A DNA stretch of 36,964 nt from a virus: IMG/VR virus record IMGVR_UViG_3300048538_000024, positions 1-36,964 of that record; one strand, written 5' to 3'. The notes beneath the pieces are model-generated. The model ran no database searches, had not been told where the DNA came from, and saw only the letters and a program-made list of their open reading frames with translations. Shown here piece after piece: positions 1-8,989 of this stretch. A program made the translations under genes and the position numbers. Each line of letters opens with the position of its first letter. The first letter of the stretch is position 1.

Positions 1-292
1 ATTGAAGATGTTGACGCAACGCAAATACACGCGCTTGCTTCTGCGAATATTTCGTCGGGCATTCCTGCAGTCAGCGCTGCCAGCATCAGCCAAGCCCATG
101 CGCTGCTTTCCACTGATATTTCGGCTGGCGCTCCGACTATTCAAGATGTCACTTTAGTCGCAATCAATGAACTTGAAGCAGATGACATTGTAACCGGCGC
201 TCCGACTGTTGCAGATGTCACTGCATCTATTTCATACGGCTTTGTAGCTGATGACATTGTTTCTGGCGCATTAATTGTTGGCCAACCGGCAA
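1..292. repeat. Left copy of 292-bp terminal redundancy
   Basis: This stretch matches 36673-36964 at 290 of 292 positions. The differences are base 127 (G here, A at 36799; Gly versus Ser in the protein) and base 165 (C here, A at 36837; silent Ile). The repeat is what an overlapping circular assembly or a terminally redundant phage genome would give. The two mismatches suggest a mixed population or sequencing error. Confidence 0.9.
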
Positions 293-480
293 TTGGTCAG
301 AATTACAACTTTACGTCTGTCGAAATCACGGCTGGCGCTCCGATTGTCGGCCCAGCGCGGTTTAAGTGGCAAGTCGAGCCGGTAGGGCCAGAAACGTGGA
401 CGGAGCAAGCGGTAGGCGCGGAGACATGGACTGAGCAGGGGTCAACAGATCCAACTTGGACAGAGCAGGAAGCAGCATAG
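1..480 (+). CDS. C-terminal part of 23-residue-repeat tail protein (continues from 35671)
   Basis: This open frame is already coding at base 1 and ends at the TAG at 478-480. It has no start of its own. It continues in the same phase the gene that begins at 35671 and runs off the right end, because base 1 corresponds to base 36673. Joined across the circle the protein is about 493 residues. This part holds the last five repeat units (motif DI-TG-PTV--SQ-HA), then a C-terminal tail with three short WTEQ repeats around codons 130-157. The repeats are probably beta-structured and the neighbours are tail-fibre genes, so I infer a tail or adhesin role. The function is not known. Confidence 0.85.
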   Translation: MEDVDATQIHALASANISSGIPAVSAASISQAHALLSTDISAGAPTIQDVTLVAINELEADDIVTGAPTVADVTASISYGFVADDIVSGALIVGQPAIGQNYNFTSVEITAGAPIVGPARFKWQVEPVGPETWTEQAVGAETWTEQGSTDPTWTEQEAA

Positions 481-529
481 TGTTTGCTGGCAAAATGATA
501 TATAGTGCAAAAAAGCGCGAGGCGATTAA

Positions 530-967
530 ATGACGATCAGCATAACCAAACCTACCGTTGGCGGCAGCGAAAATACATGGGGAACTACGACTAACCAAGC
601 CCTTGATGACATCGTTGACGTTCTCAACGGTAATACCGCAAGCACCCCAGACTTGACTGCTGGATCATGGAAGGTCGGTGGCACGGCTATTACGGCCACA
701 GCGGCAGAGCTAAACCATACAGACGGTGTTACGAGCAATATTCAAACGCAGCTAGACAGTAAGCTAGGAGGTTCTAATACTTCAGCTACAATCACGACAT
801 TAAACTCTACGACGGTCAACGCCACAACTGTTGATCTTGGCAATTGGACGATTTCGCAATCTGGATCAAGCTTAAAATTTTCGTACAACGGCACGGCGCG
901 GTTTGCGCTGTCTAGCTCTGGTGCGTTGACTGTAGAAAACGATGTAACTGCATTTGGTAGTGCGTAA
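530..967 (+). CDS. Tail fibre protein, N-terminal PTVGGS--TWGTT type
   Basis: This is a 145-residue protein starting with the KPTVGGSENTWGTTTNQALDD motif. Together with the following segment (LTAGSWKVGGTAITATAAELNHTDGV) this is typical of fibre or baseplate-attached proteins of marine phages. The C-terminal half is Ser/Thr-rich and predicted beta-structured. The ATG follows a GAGG at a workable distance. The TAA overlaps the next ATG (TAATG at 965-969), so it is coupled to the glycine-rich adhesin downstream. The role in receptor contact is inferred. Confidence 0.75.
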   Translation: MTISITKPTVGGSENTWGTTTNQALDDIVDVLNGNTASTPDLTAGSWKVGGTAITATAAELNHTDGVTSNIQTQLDSKLGGSNTSATITTLNSTTVNATTVDLGNWTISQSGSSLKFSYNGTARFALSSSGALTVENDVTAFGSA

Positions 968-1998
968 TGACTATAACCTCTATAGATAATTTTGGTCACG
1001 GAAGCGGCGCAATATCTATGAGCGAGTTGCGATCATATTATGGCCGGTCGGGCGCAGTGTCATTGAGCGGCAGTTTGAGCGGCAGCACTGGCCCAGTTCC
1101 AAGCAGCTTACCCTCTTCTGGTAGCGCTATATCAGTATCTAATTTTCGCAGCAAAAATAGAATATTAAGAAAAAAAGGTTCAACGCAAACGATTACTAGC
1201 GGGTCTTCTTGGTCGCCAGCGCAATCAGGCTGTGTGCAGTACAATGTATATGCTGTTGGCGGTGGTGGTTCTGGCGGCGGTCATTCAACTGATAGTGGGC
1301 GCGAAAAGGTTGCCTCGGGCGGTGGTGCGGGTGGTGCAGCATTTCGCCGATATTCAGTTCAAGATCATGGGGTCACCTCTGCTAGCATTGGAATTGGCGG
1401 CGGCGCTGCGGGTGTTTCTTATCCTGCTAGTAGTGGTTACGCGATCTCAGGCCGAAATGGGGGTACTACAACGTTTAACCCAAATGGATCTGGTGCTACG
1501 ATTTACGCGTATGGCGGTTCAAGAGGATTTGGTGGAAGGCAGACATCATCTATTGGAGAAGCATCCACTACCACTAACATTAGTTCTTGGGGAACTTGCT
1601 CTGGGTCATCAGGCGGCGGGGCTGCTGGTGGCGAAAACAATTACTCAGGTGGTGCTGGGCCAGCGCTTTCTGTTGGCGGTGACCAGTCAAGCGCTAGTGG
1701 CGGGGGAAGCCCAAACTTAGGATCTGGTGGTAAAAACGGATATGTAATTAATCAATCTGGCTATGCCACCAGTCTTCGCACAAACGCTCCGACAAAGCCT
1801 TCCGAATGGGGCAGCAATGTATCAAATACATTCCAAGGTGGTTGGGCTGTGCAACACTCTAGCGGTTCGGCTGGTGGCGCTGGGAACGGTTATTTTGGGG
1901 CAGGGGGCGGTGGATCTGCCTCTGAAAGTGGGGCTGGGAATAGTGGTAATGGCGGCAATGGTGCTATATTTGTAACTTATTATGAGATAAACACATGA
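967..1998 (+). CDS. Glycine-rich tail adhesin
   Basis: A 343-residue protein. The N-terminal part carries the MSELRSYYGRSGAVSLS and AISVSNFRSK segments seen in phage adhesin or fibre-tip proteins. From about residue 95 to the end it is extremely Gly/Ser-rich, with many GGGGSGGG-like runs, ending in NGGNGAIFVTYYEI. That ending is the usual C-terminus of glycine-rich tip domains that form polyglycine-II-like bundles. It probably sits at the fibre tip and contacts the receptor. The ATG overlaps the stop of the upstream fibre gene, and its stop overlaps the ATG of the tail stabilisation gene. Open frames in its +1 phase are composition shadows. Confidence 0.7.
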   Translation: MTITSIDNFGHGSGAISMSELRSYYGRSGAVSLSGSLSGSTGPVPSSLPSSGSAISVSNFRSKNRILRKKGSTQTITSGSSWSPAQSGCVQYNVYAVGGGGSGGGHSTDSGREKVASGGGAGGAAFRRYSVQDHGVTSASIGIGGGAAGVSYPASSGYAISGRNGGTTTFNPNGSGATIYAYGGSRGFGGRQTSSIGEASTTTNISSWGTCSGSSGGGAAGGENNYSGGAGPALSVGGDQSSASGGGSPNLGSGGKNGYVINQSGYATSLRTNAPTKPSEWGSNVSNTFQGGWAVQHSSGSAGGAGNGYFGAGGGGSASESGAGNSGNGGNGAIFVTYYEINT

Positions 1999-3812
1999 CC
2001 CTCGTACCCCTCGACATACCCGCCGGTTTTTATCGAAACGGAACTGACCTTGAGCAGTCTGGCCGCTGGCGCGATGGCAGCTTGGTGAGATGGCGGGATA
2101 ACAGCTTGCGTCCAATCGGCGGCTGGCAGGAGCGCAAGGCATCGTTCTGCACGAATGTAGTGCGCGGGATGCACACATGGGAAGCGAACAACGGCACGGC
2201 ATATGTAGCTGGCGGTTCATATAACGAACTAAAAGCCATGACGGGAAATGGCACTGTGTATGACATTGCCCCAACAGACCTAACAGCAGGCCGTGAGAAT
2301 GCAGAAGTAGAAACAGGTTACGGATACGGGTTTTATGGTGACGGGTTTTATGGCACTCCGATCCAGCAAAACGCCAATGCTGTTCCAGAAGAGGCTACCC
2401 AGTGGAACATACAGAATTGGGGTGAATACCTTGTCGCTATAAATAAGGATGACGGGCGCTTGCTGGAATGGCAGTTAAACCCAGCAGTTAAAGCGGCTCC
2501 GATTGCAAATGCCCCTACGGGCAATCTTGGCTTAGTTGTAACGGAAGAGCGTTTTATCTTTGCCTTGGGTAGTGGCAACAACCCGCGTAAGATTTCGTGG
2601 TGTGATCGTGAAAACAACACAGTATGGACGCCAGCAGCTACAAACGAGGCTGGCGATATTGAGCTTGCCGACAGCGGGCAGATCATGCAGGGCGTTAGAA
2701 CGCGAGGCCAGACGCTTATCCTGACGGATACATCAGCCCACACAGCGCGATACCTTGGCCCGCCTTATGTGTATGGCTTTGAGCGCGTTGGTACATCGTG
2801 TGGGGCAATATCCCGCAAGGCTGCGTCTGACGTTGATATGGGCGTATTCTGGATGGGCCAGCGTGGTTTCTTTAGGTTTGACGGTAACAGCGTTCAAGAA
2901 ATACCCTGCGATGTCTTCGACTATGTGTTTAACGACTTTAACCCAGCGCAGCAATCAAAGGTTTGGTCGTTTGCCAACGGCCAGTACGGCGAGGTGTGGT
3001 GGTTCTATTGCTCTGAAGGCGCTACTGAAGTAGACCGCTACGTTGCCTATGATTACAAAGAGGGCCATTGGTTGATTGGCAACCTATCACGCACGGCTGG
3101 CGTTCAGCGCGGCGTCTTTCGTTATCCGTTCATGGCAGGAGAAAATCCCGAAACGGTAAATTATACAGTCACAGTGGTTAATGACGGTGGCAATAAATAT
3201 GCAATCGGAGGCATTTCTGGATCTGCGCCAGCTTTGACCTTTGTGCGGGGCAACACATATGTGTTTGACCTCTCAGACGCGTCAAACTCTGGGCATCCTT
3301 TTGCATTTAGGACAAGCGCAGATGCGTCATACACTACCGGCGTAACGACAACAGGAACGGCTGGGCAAGCTGGAGCCAAGGTTACTATAGTGGTGGCGAG
3401 CGATGCGCCAGATAGTTTAAAATATTACTGCACCGTTCACGGCAATTCTATGGGCAACACAATTTCTGTTGGCGGGCCGGTCAGTATTTATGAACATGAA
3501 GTAGGCCTTAACGTAGATAGCTCATCAATATTTGCCGAAAGCGGGCCAATATCTATTGGCGCGGGGGATCAAGTTGCGCGTGTTACTGAGCTTATCCCTG
3601 ACGAAAAAACGCAGGGAGATGTCAACGTCACGTTTAAGACACGGCTTTATCCAAATGGCGCTGAGACAAGTCATGGACCATTCACAACTGCAAACCCAAC
3701 TTCAGTAAGATTTACTGGTCGACAGGTTCGTATGCGGGTTGATGGAGCGATCTTGTCTGACTTTAGGGTTGGCAACATGCGAATTGACATGAAGGCTGGG
3801 GGCCGTAGGTAA
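1995..3812 (+). CDS. Tail stabilisation protein, P22 gp10-like, with cupredoxin-like insertion
   Basis: A 605-residue protein. The N-terminal segment (DIPAGFYRNGTDLEQSGRW, then LVRWR and IGGWQ) is diagnostic of the phage stabilisation family typified by P22 gp10, which closes the portal channel and binds the tail needle. Residues 1-385 and about 495-605 form the family core. Between them (about 390-490) lies a beta-rich domain with NKYAIGG, RGNTYVFDLSD, GHPFAF and YYCTVHGNSMG. Its His (about 433) and C-x2-H-x3-M resemble type-1 copper ligands of cupredoxins. The start overlaps the preceding stop by ATGA. The TAATG at its end couples it to the next gene. Confidence 0.8.
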   Translation: MTLVPLDIPAGFYRNGTDLEQSGRWRDGSLVRWRDNSLRPIGGWQERKASFCTNVVRGMHTWEANNGTAYVAGGSYNELKAMTGNGTVYDIAPTDLTAGRENAEVETGYGYGFYGDGFYGTPIQQNANAVPEEATQWNIQNWGEYLVAINKDDGRLLEWQLNPAVKAAPIANAPTGNLGLVVTEERFIFALGSGNNPRKISWCDRENNTVWTPAATNEAGDIELADSGQIMQGVRTRGQTLILTDTSAHTARYLGPPYVYGFERVGTSCGAISRKAASDVDMGVFWMGQRGFFRFDGNSVQEIPCDVFDYVFNDFNPAQQSKVWSFANGQYGEVWWFYCSEGATEVDRYVAYDYKEGHWLIGNLSRTAGVQRGVFRYPFMAGENPETVNYTVTVVNDGGNKYAIGGISGSAPALTFVRGNTYVFDLSDASNSGHPFAFRTSADASYTTGVTTTGTAGQAGAKVTIVVASDAPDSLKYYCTVHGNSMGNTISVGGPVSIYEHEVGLNVDSSSIFAESGPISIGAGDQVARVTELIPDEKTQGDVNVTFKTRLYPNGAETSHGPFTTANPTSVRFTGRQVRMRVDGAILSDFRVGNMRIDMKAGGRR

Positions 3813-4168
3813 TGCCGGTTCCAGTATTACCCCCTATTGGCCCAGATTTGCGCCAGTGGGGGCGTCAGCTAACAATATACTTGCAGCAAAACCTAGCAAA
3901 GCTTGGGTTTAAAACAGCAACAGACAACCCGTCTGAGAACGGCGTTATTTTATGGGACAACGCAAACGCATATCCAGTTGTAAGCAGAAACAACATTTTT
4001 GTTGAAATGGTTGTAAAAGTTGGTGTTCCCCCAACTAGCGTGGGTTCGGTGGGCGATAAAGCTGGTCTTATAAGCTGGGATACCAATTATATTTACGTCT
4101 GCAATGGATCTTATGATGGGTCAACAGACATATGGACTAGAACCTCTCATTTAGGGGGTTCTTGGTAA
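3812..4168 (+). CDS. Small virion-associated protein, unknown function
   Basis: 118 residues, predicted beta-rich, with no signal peptide or membrane segment. It begins MPVPVLPPIGPDLRQWGRQL and ends with repeated Trp/Tyr strands (GLISWDTNYIYVCNG, WTRTSHLGGSW), a layout seen in short fibre or tail-tip proteins. It starts in a TAATG overlap with the tail stabilisation gene and is followed within a base or two by the next gene, so it belongs to the tail/ejection operon. No family is securely recognised. Confidence 0.6.
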   Translation: MPVPVLPPIGPDLRQWGRQLTIYLQQNLAKLGFKTATDNPSENGVILWDNANAYPVVSRNNIFVEMVVKVGVPPTSVGSVGDKAGLISWDTNYIYVCNGSYDGSTDIWTRTSHLGGSW

Positions 4169-4169
4169 A

Positions 4170-4541
4170 ATGAAAGACATTTATGTAAACCAATTAGAGC
4201 GTTGCAAACCTTGGATAGAGGACGCCCTAGAGTATTGTGGTGGCACACATGAATGGGAAGATATAGCTAGTGGCATTGCAGATGGCCGTATGCAGCTATG
4301 GCCCGCGCCCAAGGGGTGTATTGTTACTGAAATTGTGGTATATCCTAAGAAGCGAGTTTTAAACATATTCTTAGCTGGTGGCGAATTGGATCAGATTTTA
4401 GACATGGACAATGATGTTAAGGCATGGGCAAAAGAACAAGATTGCGAAGCTGCGATCATGGCGGGCCGTTTAGGGTGGAAAAAACCGTTAGCGCCGTTAA
4501 ATTGGAAAATGCTACACGCAAACTTTATTAAGGAGTTTTAA
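4170..4541 (+). CDS. GNAT-fold-like phage protein (T7 gp13-type position)
   Basis: 123 residues. The pattern QLWPAPKGCIVTEIVVYPKKRVLNIFLAGGELDQI followed by a helix and EAAIMAGRLGWKKPL matches the acyltransferase-like fold of small podoviral proteins, including the T7 gp13 internal virion protein A group. It may act in virion assembly rather than acetylation. It lies between the tail stabilisation gene and the internal virion proteins, where such a factor is expected. The family assignment is from recall of sequence patterns only. Confidence 0.55.
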   Translation: MKDIYVNQLERCKPWIEDALEYCGGTHEWEDIASGIADGRMQLWPAPKGCIVTEIVVYPKKRVLNIFLAGGELDQILDMDNDVKAWAKEQDCEAAIMAGRLGWKKPLAPLNWKMLHANFIKEF

Positions 4542-4543
4542 AA

Positions 4544-4990
4544 ATGTCTGGTGGCGGTGGATCATCTACAACAAAACCAACAGTTCCTAAGTTTTTAGAA
4601 ACTGGTTATCAGCAAGGTATAGGTATGGGCAGCGATTTATCGGCAATGCCTTACACGCCTTTTTATGGGCCAGATGTTGCGGCTATGTCGCCTTTAGAGC
4701 AAGCTTCTTTTCAAGGCACTGATGTTATGGCAAGCGCATTTGGTATGCCTACAACTGGCGGGCAGCAGTATCTTCCTGCGCCTACTCAATTTGAGGGTGG
4801 TGCTATGGGATATTCTTCAGCGCCAATCTTTGAGCAAGCGGTCAGTGAATTGGAAACAAGACGCCCAGCGCAAGCCGATTATTATAATAGTTTTTTCATT
4901 GATCCTATGACGGGTGAAATGGGAAGTCGGACAATAGAAAATCAGCCTGTTGCATTAGAGATGCAAGGCGGCGGCAGAAGAGGAAAGTAA
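4544..4990 (+). CDS. Putative internal virion protein, small
   Basis: 148 residues, rich in Gly, Ser, Met and Pro, with low-complexity N-terminus MSGGGGSSTTKPTVPKF. It contains the segment EQASFQGTDVMASAFGMP and a later ADYYNSFFIDPMTGEMGSR segment. It sits directly upstream of the Ala/Gln-rich protein at 4992 and the two carry halves of what is often a single internal virion protein in related phages, so a split gene is possible. The ATG follows a clear AGGAG. The likely role is in the virion core or in DNA ejection. Confidence 0.6.
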   Translation: MSGGGGSSTTKPTVPKFLETGYQQGIGMGSDLSAMPYTPFYGPDVAAMSPLEQASFQGTDVMASAFGMPTTGGQQYLPAPTQFEGGAMGYSSAPIFEQAVSELETRRPAQADYYNSFFIDPMTGEMGSRTIENQPVALEMQGGGRRGK

Positions 4991-4991
4991 T

Positions 4992-5660
4992 ATGGCGGGC
5001 GGTGCAAATCCACAAATGGCTCAACCGGCTATGAACCCTTACACGGCTGCGGCTGGTGCGCAGGGTGCGGCAATGGGCAGAGTTGGTCAGGGTCTTACGC
5101 AAACTGCGGCTGGCGGCATGGGCGCTTATCAAAACCCTTACGAAACCCAAGTGGTTCAGCAATCACTGCGCGATGTGGGAACGCAAGCACAAATGGGCTT
5201 GAACCAATTAGATGCTCAAGCGCAGCAAGCCAGAGCTTTTGGTGGTTCGCGGCACGGTATAGCAACAGGAGAGGCGCTAAAGGGCTATAATCAGCAAATG
5301 GCTGACACAGCCGCAAGAATGCGCCAACAGGGCTTCCAAACGGCTCTAGGAGCTTCTCAAGCAGATTTAAATCGCCAACTAGGTGCAGCGGGCCAATTGG
5401 CTGGTATGGGTCAGCAATCTTTTGGCTACGGTCAGGCAATACAGCAACAGCAAATGCAGCAGGGCCAGCAGCAGCGTCAAATGATGCAGGATCTTATAAA
5501 CGCTGGAAAGCAACAATATGCGGGATATACCGGCGCTCCACAGCAGGGATTGGCTACGTTCTTGGGCGCTATGTCTGGTGTGCCTAACTTGCAGGGTCAG
5601 CAGCAAGGTTATAACGCAGGATTTCTTGACTATCTTATGGCGGCTGGTCAATTCGCTTAG
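4992..5660 (+). CDS. Putative ejection/internal virion protein, Ala/Gln-rich
   Basis: 222 residues dominated by Ala, Gly and Gln. The middle (AYQNPYETQVVQQSLRDV through LNQLDAQAQQARAFGGSRHG) is characteristic of phage internal proteins. It is followed by long amphipathic helices (QQGFQTALGASQADLNRQL) and a GYTGAPQQGL C-terminal segment. The composition suits a helical protein that is unfolded and ejected with the DNA. The ATG at 4992 has an AGAGGAAAG ribosome site that overlaps the end of the upstream gene. Confidence 0.65.
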   Translation: MAGGANPQMAQPAMNPYTAAAGAQGAAMGRVGQGLTQTAAGGMGAYQNPYETQVVQQSLRDVGTQAQMGLNQLDAQAQQARAFGGSRHGIATGEALKGYNQQMADTAARMRQQGFQTALGASQADLNRQLGAAGQLAGMGQQSFGYGQAIQQQQMQQGQQQRQMMQDLINAGKQQYAGYTGAPQQGLATFLGAMSGVPNLQGQQQGYNAGFLDYLMAAGQFA

Positions 5661-5671
5661 AGGATTTTTAG

Positions 5672-6703
5672 ATGAGTATGAACCCAAACCAAGCACCTAG
5701 AAGCGGCCTATTAGGTTTACTTGATCGTGTAAGGCGTCCAGATGAGGAAACCGGCCTAAACTTTGCAAACCGCTTGGGAATGGCTGCATCTGTTTTAAAC
5801 CCTATGAACCCGCAATCCGCTAATTACCGGCAGCAAATGATGCAGTCTGGTCAGGCTAGAATGAAAGGTCAGGCTCGCAACCGCACCATAGCGGAGCTAC
5901 AGAAACGGGCTGATGCGGGTGATACGATAGCAGCTAGATATTTAGCCGCAGTTCAAGCTGGGGCGGTAGACGGTTCACAAGCTTTCGGCGGGTATTTGTC
6001 TGATTTACAAGCTAGGGATTTAAATAACGCAAGGTTGTCGCAAAATAGGTATGTTGTTGTAGGTAAAAATCTAGTTGACCGTACAACTGGACAAGTAATT
6101 CATGAAGGCAAAGACACAGCAACGATCCGCAGATTTAATCCCGAAACGGGTCAATACGAAATTATATCTGGAATAGATCCAAGCTCAATTAATGTTAAAG
6201 AAAGCGAAGCATCGTCTATGATTTACGGTGGTCGTATGGAGATGGCTGAAGCAACTTTGTCTGCGACTGAAGGTGTGGGAACCGATCTTTTCCAAAGTTT
6301 AGCAGCACAAGTGCCAATATTTGGAAACGCAATAATAAGTCCAGAATTTCAACAGTATGACCAAGCTAGAAGAAATTTTGTTAATGCTATTTTAAGGCGT
6401 GAAAGTGGCGCTGCAATCGCTGAAAGTGAATTTGAAAATGCTAATAAACAGTATTTCCCACAACCTTTTGATGATCCTGCGACAATTAACCAAAAGCGTT
6501 TAAATAGACAATTGGCAACAAGGTTGATGATGGCATCTGCCGGTGAAGGTCAAAACTATGCGTCAGCAGAAGCTCAAAGAATTGCTCAACAATTAAACCC
6601 GATTTTTGGAACCGATGATTATATAGAGCAAAGAAAAAGGCTAGAAAAACAACAGGCTCAAAGCCCTACAACATCTCCTAGTGGAAATACGATTGAGGAT
6701 TAA
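5672..6703 (+). CDS. Putative internal virion (DNA ejection) protein
   Basis: 343 residues. Residues about 228-265 read RRNFVNAILRRESGAAI followed by ESEFENANKQYFPQPFDDPA, a block that recurs in many podo- and siphoviral internal proteins. The N-terminus is a loose Gly/Met/Gln-rich segment and the C-terminus is charged and Gln-rich. It follows the 4992 gene after an AGGATTTTTAG leader and precedes the larger 757-residue protein. The trio resembles the three ejection proteins of P22-like phages (gp7, gp20, gp16), but this equivalence is by position and composition. Confidence 0.65.
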   Translation: MSMNPNQAPRSGLLGLLDRVRRPDEETGLNFANRLGMAASVLNPMNPQSANYRQQMMQSGQARMKGQARNRTIAELQKRADAGDTIAARYLAAVQAGAVDGSQAFGGYLSDLQARDLNNARLSQNRYVVVGKNLVDRTTGQVIHEGKDTATIRRFNPETGQYEIISGIDPSSINVKESEASSMIYGGRMEMAEATLSATEGVGTDLFQSLAAQVPIFGNAIISPEFQQYDQARRNFVNAILRRESGAAIAESEFENANKQYFPQPFDDPATINQKRLNRQLATRLMMASAGEGQNYASAEAQRIAQQLNPIFGTDDYIEQRKRLEKQQAQSPTTSPSGNTIED

Positions 6704-6705
6704 TA

Positions 6706-8979
6706 ATGGCTAAAAAACCTTACTTCATTCGTATGAAGGAAACCAACAGTTTAGTGCGAATTGTTGCTAACTCTCCAGAGCAAGCTTTGTCTATGTCTGA
6801 TAGAATTGACATGAGGACACAACCTATTGTTTCTGCTAGGAACAAAGATGGCAGTGCTATTTTGCAATATCCAAGTGGCAAAGAAGTTTTTGTTGGGTCT
6901 GGGTTTTCATCATCAGATCCAGATAAAATAGCCGAATTTAAATCTAAAAATATGGGTGAAAAGGAAGCCACAACACAATTTGCAAACCAAATGGTTTTAA
7001 GTGCGGCTGAAGAACAATCGCCGTTAGGCAGAATGACAGGGCCGGTAATGGCAGCAAGTCAGTCTATGGGATTTGGCGCGGGTTCTTATTTAGATGAAGT
7101 AGCGGGAAAATTTTTTGGCAATGACGCGCAAGCTGCTATGCGGGCAATATCTGCTGCACAACGTGCAGAGCGCCCAATGGAAACATTTGCAGCGCAAGCG
7201 GGAGTAGGTGTTGCTGAAGCTGCTGCCTTAGCTATGAGGTTTCCTCAACTTGCTAAATTTTTAGCAGGAGATCCATCAAAGGGTATGCTTACAAATGTTG
7301 CGCGAGGTTCACTTGCTGCTGCTGGTTCTGGTGCGGTGACAGGAGCCATCCAAGCTTCTGGTGAAGCTGAACAGGGTCAAAGGCTCACAGAAGGCTTAAA
7401 GGGTGGAGCAATCGGTGCGGCAACTGGCGGTGCGGTAGGAGCAGGGTTGCCGGTTGTTGGTGCTACTGGAAGAAATATTTTAGACGTTTTGCGTAAATCC
7501 GATGTGCCAATGATTGCATCTGCTTTGGGGATTTCCCGTGGCGCTGCAATGGTTATAAAAAATGCTTTTAACCAAGGTGGCAATTTACAATCTGCTTCTG
7601 ACGCCATTAAAAAAGCTGGTGAGCAAGGTATGCTCGTTGATGCGGGCGTTGCGGCTAGGGCGCTGGCTGATGCGGCTGGGCAATCTGGCCCACAACCATC
7701 ACAGACGATTGGTGATGCCCTAGAGGCACGGGCTGGTGCAGTTAAGGGTGATCTTGAAAAAACTTTAACAGATACTTTAGGTGATGCACCCCTTGGGCCA
7801 AGAGAAGCGGTAAACAAAATTTATGATGCGACAAGGGATCAAAGACAAACTGCGTATGATGCAGCTTATAAGTTTCCGATAAATTACGCAGACAGAACAG
7901 GTTTGGCAATTGAGGACGTTATATCAAGAATTGATAGTAAAACTTTAAAAGAAGCGTTTGAAGAAGCAAATGCTGATATGTTGTCTGCGGGCATAAAAAA
8001 CCAACAGCTTAAAATAAATGTTGACGCTGCTGGTAATATTAGAAGCATAACTGAACAGCCAAATGTGCAGCAATTGGATTATCTTAAAAGAGCATTGCAA
8101 TCCTTAGCTGAACAAAACAGAGATCCTAGCACTTACAGATTAACAAGTAGAGGTGATCGGTATGCTAGACTTGCAAGGCAGCTTAGATCAGCATTAGGTG
8201 AAGCGGTTATTGATCCTCAAACAAATAGACGTTTGTATGATGAGGCAGTAAAATTAGGTGGCGATACAATTTCGGAACAAACTGCTTTTAAATTGGGCCG
8301 TGATGCATTGAAACCCCAAACAGAAATTGAAGATGTTTTTGATGTTGTTGGCTCAAATCCTTCTGATGCTCAAACACAAGCTTTAAGAATGGGGTTAAGC
8401 CAGTACATCAAGAAAGTATTGAAAGATGTTAAAAGCGTTCCTAGTGACCCAGATTTAGAGGCCAGACAGCTTGATGCATTTTACCGCTTAACATCTTCTG
8501 ATGCAGCGCGTGAAAAAATTACTATGATTTTAGGCAACCAAGCACCCGATATGCTTAAACAAATTGATGAGGTGGCGCAGTCTGCTTTAGTAAGAAGTCA
8601 GTTTAGACAGGGATCTCAAACAGCTATACGGCAATCAACACAAAAAAGCATTGAAGATCAAACACAATTTGGGCCAGCAAGTTCTTTGCTGCAAGGCAAA
8701 CCCTTTGAGGCAGCGCAAAAGATTGTTTCTGATTTGACGGGCTTCACTGATGAGATGGTGGATAGCAGACGAACAGCTATTTACAACGACATTGCTAGAG
8801 CCTTAACTGATCGGGGAACAGATAAAGCTCTAAAGGCTGTTGAAATTATGCAAGATGCACTGCGAGGAAAAGTTAGAACGCAAGAAGAAAATCAAATGCT
8901 TGCTAATGAAATTGCTGTAATCTTAGGCAGTGCCGGTCAAAAAGAAACAGAACGCCGTGCTGGTGGATTGTTAGATTAA
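6706..8979 (+). CDS. Large ejection/internal virion protein
   Basis: 757 residues. It starts with a small alpha/beta segment (YFIRMKETNSLVRIV, SPEQALSMSDRI). Residues about 95-265 are Ala/Gly-rich with hydrophobic stretches (GAIGAATGGAVGAGLPVVGA), typical of ejection proteins that insert into or cross the cell envelope. The remaining 490 residues are charged and predicted helical. No lysozyme or transglycosylase motif is visible. It is the last gene before the portal. The ATG follows the upstream stop almost directly. Confidence 0.7.
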   Translation: MAKKPYFIRMKETNSLVRIVANSPEQALSMSDRIDMRTQPIVSARNKDGSAILQYPSGKEVFVGSGFSSSDPDKIAEFKSKNMGEKEATTQFANQMVLSAAEEQSPLGRMTGPVMAASQSMGFGAGSYLDEVAGKFFGNDAQAAMRAISAAQRAERPMETFAAQAGVGVAEAAALAMRFPQLAKFLAGDPSKGMLTNVARGSLAAAGSGAVTGAIQASGEAEQGQRLTEGLKGGAIGAATGGAVGAGLPVVGATGRNILDVLRKSDVPMIASALGISRGAAMVIKNAFNQGGNLQSASDAIKKAGEQGMLVDAGVAARALADAAGQSGPQPSQTIGDALEARAGAVKGDLEKTLTDTLGDAPLGPREAVNKIYDATRDQRQTAYDAAYKFPINYADRTGLAIEDVISRIDSKTLKEAFEEANADMLSAGIKNQQLKINVDAAGNIRSITEQPNVQQLDYLKRALQSLAEQNRDPSTYRLTSRGDRYARLARQLRSALGEAVIDPQTNRRLYDEAVKLGGDTISEQTAFKLGRDALKPQTEIEDVFDVVGSNPSDAQTQALRMGLSQYIKKVLKDVKSVPSDPDLEARQLDAFYRLTSSDAAREKITMILGNQAPDMLKQIDEVAQSALVRSQFRQGSQTAIRQSTQKSIEDQTQFGPASSLLQGKPFEAAQKIVSDLTGFTDEMVDSRRTAIYNDIARALTDRGTDKALKAVEIMQDALRGKVRTQEENQMLANEIAVILGSAGQKETERRAGGLLD

Positions 8980-8989
8980 AGGAAGCAAC

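Noticed and set aside
1232-1720. 162-codon open frame overlapping the glycine-rich adhesin
   Set aside because: It is a +1 shadow of GGN codon runs, with a composition unlike a real protein and no ribosome site.
7377-7817. 146-codon open frame on the - strand within the ejection protein gene
   Set aside because: It is antisense to the Ala/Gly-rich part of a well-supported + strand gene and has Ser/Pro-rich shadow composition.
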